Of a DNA stretch of 10,830 bases, positions 1 through 5,984 are shown piece by piece. A model generated the notes under the pieces. It was not told the origin of the DNA and ran no database searches. It was given only the letters and a program-made list of their open reading frames with translations. The stretch covers positions 1 through 10,830 of the forward strand of contig DLWR01000058.1 in the NCBI GenBank assembly GCA_003444795.1. Reading direction: 5' to 3'. The number at the start of each line of letters is the position of its first letter. The first letter of the stretch is position 1. Source of the DNA: Cryomorphaceae bacterium. Its GTDB lineage: Bacteria; Bacteroidota; Bacteroidia; Flavobacteriales; Schleiferiaceae. A program made the translations under genes and the position numbers.

Positions 1-1343
1 ATCAAATCGTCATAGTAGCTGTTTTTCGTGCGTAGCGCCTGGTCCAAGGTGGCGCTAAAGGCGGCGAGATCTGCCGGCTTTTCGTCAAACTCCACCAGCC
101 ATTCATGGTAGGGAAGACCACCTTCTGTGGGGTTAACGTTGGGCGCGACGGTGAATTCGCGCACCAATCCTCCGTGCTGATGAAGGGCCTGGTCCATTGC
201 GTATTCTACTTCGGAGCCGATGACATGCTCGCCGAAGGCAGAGATGAAGTGCTTGATTCGGCCCGTGACCCGAATGCGATATGGCGCCTTGGACACAAAC
301 TGAACCGTGTCCCCAATGCTGTAGCCCCAAAGGCCGGCATTGGTGTTCAAAATCAAGGCATAATTCACGCCGAGCTCCACTTCGCCAATGCTCAATCGGG
401 GAGGGTTTTCCTCAAAGAATTGATCCGCAGGCACAAATTCGTAGAACATTTCATTGTTCAACAAAAGCAGCAAATCGGGGCTGTTTACCTGGTCTTGGTA
501 GGCAAAAAAGCCCTCAGACGCGGGATACGTTTCCAAAACGGGAATGTTCTTCCCGAAGAGTTCGAGCAAGCGCGCCCGGTAGGGCTCCAGCGCCACACCC
601 CCTGTAACGAAGAGGTCAAAATTTGGGAAGATCTCCGCAATGGTTTTCTTACCGGTTTTGTGCATCAAGCGCTCGAAGTACATCTGCACCCAGGGGGGAA
701 TGCCGCTGATAACGGTCATGTCCACGTTGTACGTTTCTTCGGCAATGGCATCCACCTTTGTTTCCCAGTCCTCAATGCAGTTGGTCTTCCAAGAAGGCAT
801 GCGGTTTTTCAGCAAATAACTGGGCACAAAATGGGCGGTAATGCCGGACAACCGGCCCAGAGCTACCCCCTTCTTGTCTTCTAATTCAGGACTGCCCTGC
901 AAGAAAATCATTTTACCATTCAGGAAGCCTGTGCGGCCCGTGTTGCGAATGTGGGCAAAGAGGGCATTGCGCGCGGATTTTATGTGGTAGGGCACGGACT
1001 CCTTGGTCAAAGGAATGTACTTGGCCCCGGATGTGGTTCCACTGGTTTTGGCGTAGTACAAGGGTCGGCCGGGCCAAAGAACGTTGGACTCGCCGTCCAC
1101 GACGCGGTCCACATATGAACGGAGACCCTCATAGTCCCGAAGAGGCACGCGCGCTTTGAAATCCGCATAGGATTTGATGTCGGCAAACCCGTGGTCCTTT
1201 CCAAAGGCCGTGTCCTTGGCGGCGTGAAGCAATCGATGGAAAACAGCCTCCTGAGTTTCCACGGGCTTTGCGGCCCATTTTTGGGTTTCACGTTCCGCAA
1301 CAGCAGCCCAAATGCGAGCGCCAATCTCTTTGATGCTAGCCAT
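1..1343 (-). CDS. GH3-family acyl-adenylate-forming enzyme (3' end cut by window edge)
   Basis: Translating the minus strand from the ATG at 1343-1341 gives 447 open codons to the window edge, so the C-terminus is missing. The protein resembles the GH3 'auxin-responsive promoter' family of the adenylate-forming superfamily, which activates carboxylic acids with ATP and joins them to an amine or thiol. Visible motifs: an ATP-binding loop KTSGTTSGAK at about residues 99-108; YPASEG, equivalent to the family's second nucleotide motif; then GYSIGDTVQF and RIKHFISAFGEHV, matching the third motif and hinge. The N-terminus has the usual helical lead-in (FGKDHGF, then VPLRDYEGL). No signal peptide is seen, so it is probably cytoplasmic. 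Its start lies two bases after the stop of the upstream LytM-like gene, implying co-transcription; no Shine-Dalgarno is evident. Plant GH3 proteins conjugate hormones, but the substrate of bacterial members is not known to me. The family call is firm; the substrate is open. Confidence 0.9.
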   Translation of the reverse strand, partial: MASIKEIGARIWAAVAERETQKWAAKPVETQEAVFHRLLHAAKDTAFGKDHGFADIKSYADFKARVPLRDYEGLRSYVDRVVDGESNVLWPGRPLYYAKTSGTTSGAKYIPLTKESVPYHIKSARNALFAHIRNTGRTGFLNGKMIFLQGSPELEDKKGVALGRLSGITAHFVPSYLLKNRMPSWKTNCIEDWETKVDAIAEETYNVDMTVISGIPPWVQMYFERLMHKTGKKTIAEIFPNFDLFVTGGVALEPYRARLLELFGKNIPVLETYPASEGFFAYQDQVNSPDLLLLLNNEMFYEFVPADQFFEENPPRLSIGEVELGVNYALILNTNAGLWGYSIGDTVQFVSKAPYRIRVTGRIKHFISAFGEHVIGSEVEYAMDQALHQHGGLVREFTVAPNVNPTEGGLPYHEWLVEFDEKPADLAAFSATLDQALRTKNSYYDDL

Positions 1344-1345
1344 CT

Positions 1346-2185
1346 TTAAAATCCAAGTAGTTTTTCCAGGTTGAGTGACTCGCCGCCTAGCCAGTATTGC
1401 ACCGATAGGTAAGGTTGGTCGCCTTCGGGAGCTTCTCCCAGGGTGCCCAAGACATCCCCCTGTCGGAGGTAGTCGCCCGCGCGCTTGCTGACCTTGGCGA
1501 TGTTGCCGTAGCGCCCCAATGCGCCTCCTGAATGCTGGACCAACACCACATAGCCCAACGAGGGGGTGCCCTCGACGGACAGGACCGTGCCATCCTTCAT
1601 CGACACCACGTCATCGCCATCCTGGCCAGAAATCTTGATCCCAAATTCACGGCGCGCGCTGCGCTGTCCCGCCAAAAGGGTTCCCTTCAAGGGCATGAGG
1701 AGGTCTTTGTCCGGGTCGACATCTGCTTTAGCCTTTGCTTCCATGTCAGCGACATTTTGGCGAAGTGCGAGTTCGCGATCCGAAGGCTTTAATTTCTCCG
1801 GATTCCATCCCGCAGGGGGGCTGGCATCTCCCAGGGAGTCTAGGGACAATTCGTCGTTCATGACCCCTTGCAAGCGCCGAATGAAGGCATCTTGGTAAGA
1901 GAGTTGGGTAAGCAGCGAATCAGTCTCTTGATCTAATGAAATGGCCGATCGACGCAAATAGGTGCTGGCGTATCCGGGAATGTATTCCCTCAAAGGGGTG
2001 TAGGCGATCAGCATTATGGTACTGATGACAAGGACAACGGCGGTCGTTCCCACGACCACGAAGACGTTGAAGCGGCTTAGCACCAAGGAAAAACGCTCCT
2101 CAAAAGAGGTCTCGTCCAAAAGCACCACACGGTACTTTCGGAGCCATTTTTTCCAGCGCTTGGGGGCTTTCGTTTCGCTTTCCAT
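1346..2185 (-). CDS. Membrane-anchored LytM/M23-fold protein, apparently catalytically dead
   Basis: This 279-residue protein has a basic cytoplasmic N-terminus (about 1-38), one membrane helix (about 40-62) followed by TPLREYIPGY, a periplasmic linker with some helical character (about 70-155), and a C-terminal LytM/M23-like beta domain (about 160-279). The fold is suggested by the spacing of DGTVLSVEGTPSLGYVVLVQHSGG, the RAGDYLRQGDVLGTLGE segment and the closing strand before NLEKLLGF. The enzyme residues are absent. The first zinc motif HxxxD is replaced by E180 and K184 (EFGIKI), the catalytic His of the Y-x-H segment by N228 (RYGNI), and the HxH motif by Y259 and S261 (PYLSVQYW). It is therefore more likely a regulator or scaffold, as with degenerate LytM proteins such as EnvC that activate amidases, than a peptidoglycan hydrolase. 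It reads divergently from the SprE-like gene and leads the two-gene unit with the GH3 gene. Fold confidence is moderate to high; role is inferred. Confidence 0.8.
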   Translation of the reverse strand: MESETKAPKRWKKWLRKYRVVLLDETSFEERFSLVLSRFNVFVVVGTTAVVLVISTIMLIAYTPLREYIPGYASTYLRRSAISLDQETDSLLTQLSYQDAFIRRLQGVMNDELSLDSLGDASPPAGWNPEKLKPSDRELALRQNVADMEAKAKADVDPDKDLLMPLKGTLLAGQRSARREFGIKISGQDGDDVVSMKDGTVLSVEGTPSLGYVVLVQHSGGALGRYGNIAKVSKRAGDYLRQGDVLGTLGEAPEGDQPYLSVQYWLGGESLNLEKLLGF

Positions 2186-2191
2186 TCGTCA

Positions 2192-2199
2192 CAAAGATA
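2192..2199 (-). promoter_or_regulatory. Putative Bacteroidota -7 promoter element for the LytM-like/GH3 unit
   Basis: Read on the minus strand the bases are TATCTTTG, matching TAnnTTTG, the -7 consensus used by the primary sigma factor of Bacteroidota. It ends only six bases before the ATG at 2185, so transcription would begin within a few bases of the start codon and give a nearly leaderless mRNA. I found no convincing -33 TTTG at normal spacing. The position, in an 87-base divergent gap, is the main support. Confidence 0.5.
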
Positions 2200-2228
2200 T
2201 TGGGTCCGCGCGGCCCACCTACATGAAA

Positions 2229-2236
2229 TAACTTTG
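2229..2236 (+). promoter_or_regulatory. Putative Bacteroidota -7 promoter element for the sprE-led unit
   Basis: The bases TAACTTTG match TAnnTTTG. The element ends 36 bases before the ATG at 2273, leaving a leader of roughly 30 bases. The leader ends in an A-rich stretch (CTAAAAAAATC) right before the start codon, as is common in Bacteroidota genes that lack a Shine-Dalgarno. The nearest upstream TTG (2200-2202) is about 26 bases away, somewhat longer than the usual -33 spacing, so the -33 part is weak. Confidence 0.55.
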
Positions 2237-2272
2237 GCCTCGCGTCGTTAAAGGTATTCGGCTAAAAAAATC

Positions 2273-4948
2273 ATGCGGTTAAGCAGAGCATATTCTACTT
2301 CTATTGCGGCAGGGATCGCCTTGGCGAGCCTGCTGGTAGTTAGCTGTAGCCGTACCAAAGACCGCGCCATCAACCGGACCTACCATCAGATGACGGCCCG
2401 GTTTAACCCCTTGTTCAACGGGCAAGAGGCTTATCGGGAAGCCATTAAGCAGCTGGAAACGGACCACATAGACGTGTACGACCGCGTTTTGGACATTTAT
2501 CCCTGGGGCCAAGCAAAAGATGGCAGCGCACCCGCCGCCTCGCTCAAGCGCGCCATCGAAAAGGCCACCAAAACGGTCCAAGAACACAGTATGATGTTTC
2601 GGGGCACGCAAAAAAACACCGTAGTCTATGACGCATACGTGCTCATGGGCAAGTCCCAAGCGCTGTTGGGCCTGGACGTTGCGGCCCAGGAGTCCTTTGC
2701 GATGGTGACACGCAACACGGACCGAAAAGCGAAGCGCCCCTGGAACCAGGAGCGCCTTTTTTCACAGGGAGAAGCCGATCTTTTCTACGAGGCGGAGCTT
2801 TCCCGTATTCTCATCCTGGCGCGCCAGGGCAATGGTCCAGCGACACTGTCCGCCCTGGACGAACTGGAACGCACAGGGGTTCCAGACCAATATGCTCAGG
2901 AGATTCTTGTTCTGCGCGCCCAAGCCCACCGAAGCAATGAGGAGTGGATTTTAGCGGCCGACCTCTTAAAACAAGCATCCGAGCGACTGAAAGACAAAAA
3001 GCGCTGGGCGCGCTATGCATTTATTGCCGGACAGATTTATGAGCTGCAAGGGGAACGGACATTGGCTCGCCAAGCCTTTGAACGCTGTATTGCTGGCCAG
3101 CCAGGCACCTATGACATGCTTTTAGAAGCGCAGCTGCACAAGACGCTGAATGGAGATGGGCGTCCCCAAAAACTCTATGCGGAACTCCTTAAACTTCTCA
3201 AAGAACCCAAAAACGCCAATTACCGCGACCGGATTTATTTTGCTTTGGCTCGCGTGGCACAGTCACAAGAAGACCGCAAAAACCAACTGTTTTACCTGGA
3301 TCGCTGTGTGGGTGCTGGGCAACCAGATCGCCCGGTCTTGTTGGCCATGGCTTATTCGGAGCGAGGAACCATGCACTTTGATGCCAAGCGCTACAACCGT
3401 GCACAGGTAGATGTGGATTCGGCCTTTGCGCTTTTGCCAGAAGGTCACCCGCTTAAAAAGTCTATTGCCAAGCGGCGCGATGGCCTCAATGCGCTGATGT
3501 CGGTGGTGCAGGTTTTAGACCGAAACGACTCCTTGCTCGTCCTCAGCACCAAATCCGAGGCTTTTTTGCGCTCCAAGTTCACCGCTTACATTGATGACCT
3601 CAAAAAGCAAGAGCGGGCTGCCATTAAAGCAGCAGAAAGGGCCGCACTTAATGCGCAGCTCAACGCTCAATCTGCGCTCCTCTCCGCACAAGGGCCGGTG
3701 GCTGGCGCTAACACGGCTGGGGGTTGGGTTTTTTACAACCCAGTTTCACGTGCAGCAGGCATGGCGAGCTTCACCACCCAGTGGGGGCAGCGCCCAAATG
3801 TGGACAATTGGCGCTTGCAGAGCGCTTCAGGTACTTGGGCCATGGGAACCATGGGCCAGGGCGGCCCTTCGGCGCCCGAGGACCCTAGCAATGCAGAGGC
3901 TTATGTGGACCCCACCTATGAGCTGGCGACCTATTTGAACGCCATTCCTCGGACCCAAGAACAGAAAGACTCCTGCCGAACGCTTATCTGCAACGCATTG
4001 CTAGAGGCTGCGGCGATATACCGCGACCAAATTGGCGACCTGGACCAGGCGTTGGCCACGTTGAAGCGTCGAGCGGTAGAGTGTGGCATGCCCGACAGCC
4101 TTCGGGGCGGATGCCAGGGCGGAACAAATTCGGCCTGTGAAGCAGAAGCCTTCACGCATTATGCGCTTCATCGTTTGTACCTGCAGCGGGAAGAGTCGAT
4201 ACAGGCGGAAGCGGAAAAAACCCTGGTCCTAAAATCCTACCCCGCGACGCGGTATGCGGCGCTTTTGCGCGGCGAAGTCCTTCAAAAGCCTGAGGCTATC
4301 GGAGCGTCGGCTGCTTTCCGCACTCTGGTGGAGCGCGTGGATATACGCCAATGGGAGGGCGCGCTGGCGGTTTTCAAAGCCACCACGTGGAGCCCCGAAG
4401 AGGCGCCTCAGGCAGCGCTGTTGCGCGCACAGGCGATTGGGGGCAAGGAAGGCCGCTCAGCCTATATTGAGGCCTTGACAGAAGTGGAGGAAGGCTTCCC
4501 AAACACCCCCCAAGCCGTAGCGGCAGGAAACATTAAAATGGCCTTGGCCGCCGACGCGGTGGATGAGGCGGGGGTCACCTCACCCTATGTGGAGGCACTT
4601 TCGGTTCCCCATCAAGTGATGATCTTGTTTAGTTCGGCGGGCAATGCGAATGACGTTCGGAACGCCTTGGCTAGATTTCACCAGCAGTATTTTGCAGGCG
4701 CGCCGATGAGCATTCGGGTCCTTCCTTTTGATGAATCGACCCAAATTATTGCCGTGGATGGCTTCAAGAATAGCACAGAAGCCTTGGATTATCGGAACAA
4801 AGTGAAGCGGGCTACCCCCGTTACCCAGTTCCTCACTCCTTACGATGTAAAGTATTGGCCTATAACCGTGCAAAATTTTACGCATTTTTACAGTCAGAAA
4901 GACTTGAAGGGCTATGGTGCCTGGGTTGAAATGATATACACGCTATGA
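2273..4948 (+). CDS. sprE: SprE/PorW-like TPR lipoprotein of type IX secretion and gliding
   Basis: The 891-residue protein starts with a lipoprotein signal peptide: a hydrophobic stretch at about 10-23 and lipobox VVSC with lipidated Cys25. The next part (SRTKDRAINRTYHQMTARFN, then PLFNGQEAY) and a central block with FYNPVSRAAGM and WGQRPNVDNWR (about 487-514) match what I recall of SprE/PorW. Helical TPR-like pairs fill about 115-400 and 570-700. An Ala-rich charged helix (about 436-475) precedes the FYNP block. The C-terminus (about 800-891) has a small alpha/beta look. SprE (Flavobacterium johnsoniae) and PorW (Porphyromonas gingivalis) are lipoproteins needed for type IX secretion; SprE is also needed for gliding. 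PorW is reported to link the PorK/N ring to the rest of the machine. Five of its eight cysteines cluster at 568-622. The stop overlaps the bactofilin start as ATGA, implying translational coupling. The start is set by the signal peptide. Confidence 0.85.
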   Translation: MRLSRAYSTSIAAGIALASLLVVSCSRTKDRAINRTYHQMTARFNPLFNGQEAYREAIKQLETDHIDVYDRVLDIYPWGQAKDGSAPAASLKRAIEKATKTVQEHSMMFRGTQKNTVVYDAYVLMGKSQALLGLDVAAQESFAMVTRNTDRKAKRPWNQERLFSQGEADLFYEAELSRILILARQGNGPATLSALDELERTGVPDQYAQEILVLRAQAHRSNEEWILAADLLKQASERLKDKKRWARYAFIAGQIYELQGERTLARQAFERCIAGQPGTYDMLLEAQLHKTLNGDGRPQKLYAELLKLLKEPKNANYRDRIYFALARVAQSQEDRKNQLFYLDRCVGAGQPDRPVLLAMAYSERGTMHFDAKRYNRAQVDVDSAFALLPEGHPLKKSIAKRRDGLNALMSVVQVLDRNDSLLVLSTKSEAFLRSKFTAYIDDLKKQERAAIKAAERAALNAQLNAQSALLSAQGPVAGANTAGGWVFYNPVSRAAGMASFTTQWGQRPNVDNWRLQSASGTWAMGTMGQGGPSAPEDPSNAEAYVDPTYELATYLNAIPRTQEQKDSCRTLICNALLEAAAIYRDQIGDLDQALATLKRRAVECGMPDSLRGGCQGGTNSACEAEAFTHYALHRLYLQREESIQAEAEKTLVLKSYPATRYAALLRGEVLQKPEAIGASAAFRTLVERVDIRQWEGALAVFKATTWSPEEAPQAALLRAQAIGGKEGRSAYIEALTEVEEGFPNTPQAVAAGNIKMALAADAVDEAGVTSPYVEALSVPHQVMILFSSAGNANDVRNALARFHQQYFAGAPMSIRVLPFDESTQIIAVDGFKNSTEALDYRNKVKRATPVTQFLTPYDVKYWPITVQNFTHFYSQKDLKGYGAWVEMIYTL

Positions 4949-5355
4949 TGAATTCACCACGACGCAACGAAGCAGGCGGAGAACATAACCGCATTGTGGA
5001 AGGAACACAACTCCAAGGCAACATTCATTCGCCTGGGGATATTCGAATCGACGGCCACGTGAAGGGCAACTTGTCCGTGGGTGGCAAACTGGTGGTAGGC
5101 CCCAGTGGTGCCATAGATGGCGAAGTGCGCGCCCAAGAGGCAAGCATTGCCGGCCGGGTTATCGGAAAATTGGAAATCAAAGGCATCACAACCTTGGCAC
5201 AGACCGCGAATGTGCAAGCCGATTTGAACACCGGAAAACTCGCTGTCGAAACAGGGGCTCAGTTTACGGGCACCTGTACCATGGCGAACCGCAAGACCAC
5301 GGCAACTCCCGCCGACACGGTAGCCGCCAAGAAAGATGAAGCTTCTGCGGCCTAA
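4945..5355 (+). CDS. Bactofilin, polymer-forming cytoskeletal protein
   Basis: A 136-residue bactofilin (DUF583 family). The core at about 14-108 shows the short hydrophobic beta-helix repeat: GNIHSPGDIRIDGHVKGNL, then GKLVVGPSGAIDGEV, SIAGRVIGKLEI, LAQTANVQADL and GKLAVETGAQFTGT. It is flanked by a short disordered N-terminus and a polar Ala/Lys-rich tail (about 112-136). Bactofilins form non-polar filaments without nucleotide, often at the inner membrane, and organise envelope enzymes or protein complexes. Two in-frame start codons lie back to back (4945 and 4948). The first overlaps the upstream stop as ATGA, which favours it because of translational coupling. No membrane-targeting hydrophobic N-terminus is obvious. 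Position between sprE and atpZ suggests a role in placing envelope machinery, but that is inference. Confidence 0.93.
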   Translation: MMNSPRRNEAGGEHNRIVEGTQLQGNIHSPGDIRIDGHVKGNLSVGGKLVVGPSGAIDGEVRAQEASIAGRVIGKLEIKGITTLAQTANVQADLNTGKLAVETGAQFTGTCTMANRKTTATPADTVAAKKDEASAA

Positions 5356-5367
5356 GGCTGAGGAGGC

Positions 5368-5574
5368 ATGAAAAACGCCATCAAGTATTCCGGAATGGCC
5401 TTCCAAATGGGAGGGTTGATTGCCTTGGGGGCCTATGCGGGCTATCGCTGGGACCTTTCTGCTGGTCGCTGGGCCGATGGCGAAACCGCATGGGCGACCG
5501 TAGGCTGTAGTTTGCTGGCAACGGTCATTTCTTTGACCCTTATTGTTCGACAAGTATTAAACGACTCCAAATGA
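5368..5574 (+). CDS. atpZ: AtpZ, small ATP synthase-associated membrane protein
   Basis: A 68-residue protein with two membrane helices (about 8-26 and 43-62) and the pattern seen in AtpZ (ATPase_gene1 family): a conserved FQMGGLIALGAYAGYRWD in the first hairpin arm and a polar end, RQVLNDSK. AtpZ and AtpI precede F0 genes in many bacteria. They are thought to help c-ring assembly, and in an alkaliphilic Bacillus they were linked to Mg2+/Ca2+ uptake. The length fits the family. Its stop overlaps the next start as ATGA. An AGGAGG at 5361-5366 lies only one base before the ATG, too close to act as a normal Shine-Dalgarno for this start; no in-frame start further downstream fits the protein better. 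Confidence 0.85.
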   Translation: MKNAIKYSGMAFQMGGLIALGAYAGYRWDLSAGRWADGETAWATVGCSLLATVISLTLIVRQVLNDSK

Positions 5575-5936
5575 AAACCTGGGCACTTCCCCTCATATTG
5601 GTCTATGGCCTCGGATTGTTTCTACACGGTCTTTCGTATTACATCGCCGGGAACGCTGCGATCTTTTGGGTGGGCGACGCGTATTGGGTAGGGACGGGAA
5701 TCAGTTTATTTGGTTTGGCCCAGACGTTGGAGGAACAAAAGAAAGGCCGTTTTATCCCCGCTTACTTTGTTGGGGGAATCCTTCGGATGCTTTTGGGATT
5801 GGGGGCGGTGATCTTGCCTCTTGCCATGCGCGATGACCCAAATTTCAATTCTAATGCCCTGCAGTTTGTGGGGGCATATATTTTCGTTTTGATCGCAGAA
5901 TCTGCACTGGCAGTTTTTTGGATAAAGAAACAGTAG
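5571..5936 (+). CDS. Four-helix membrane protein between atpZ and atpB, probably AtpI-like
   Basis: This 121-residue protein has four predicted membrane helices at about 5-26, 29-50, 63-85 and 96-118 and ends in a basic tail, FWIKKQ. Polar residues within or beside the helices are His19, Asp36, Arg72 and Glu110; the last two could form a buried pair. Length, helix number and place (after atpZ, before atpB) match AtpI (ATP synthase protein I), which assists c-ring assembly. The sequence is divergent and I cannot confirm the family from motifs. It also resembles small uncharacterised four-helix proteins found at this site in Flavobacteriia (possibly DUF6168). It overlaps atpZ by four bases, so the two are probably made together. 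The gene is real on coding and context grounds; function is inferred. Confidence 0.75.
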   Translation: MKTWALPLILVYGLGLFLHGLSYYIAGNAAIFWVGDAYWVGTGISLFGLAQTLEEQKKGRFIPAYFVGGILRMLLGLGAVILPLAMRDDPNFNSNALQFVGAYIFVLIAESALAVFWIKKQ

Positions 5937-5956
5937 GATATGGAAGATGCGTAGAG

Positions 5957-5964
5957 TATCTTTG
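5957..5964 (+). promoter_or_regulatory. Putative -7 promoter element for the atpB-led ATP synthase operon
   Basis: The bases TATCTTTG match the Bacteroidota -7 consensus TAnnTTTG. The element lies in the 48-base gap between the four-helix protein gene and atpB, and ends 20 bases before the atpB ATG. It would allow the highly expressed structural genes to be made independently of the sprE-led unit. No clear TTTG was found at the normal -33 spacing; a TTTG at 5917-5920 is too far upstream. Confidence 0.55.
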
Positions 5965-5984
5965 CCGCGCATTTTGCAAGCCCC

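Noticed and set aside
105..884. A 259-codon open frame on the plus strand
   Set aside because: It lies antisense to the GH3-family gene, whose minus-strand translation carries clear family motifs throughout; the plus frame has no recognisable features.
3717..3744. Inverted repeat CTGGG...CCCAG with a T-run in the loop
   Set aside because: It is short and bulged and lies in the conserved FYNP-coding block of the SprE-like gene, so it is best explained by coding sequence.
4954..5553. A 199-codon open frame on the minus strand across the bactofilin and atpZ
   Set aside because: Both plus-strand genes are well supported by family patterns and by coupled junctions; the antisense frame shows no domain or promoter.
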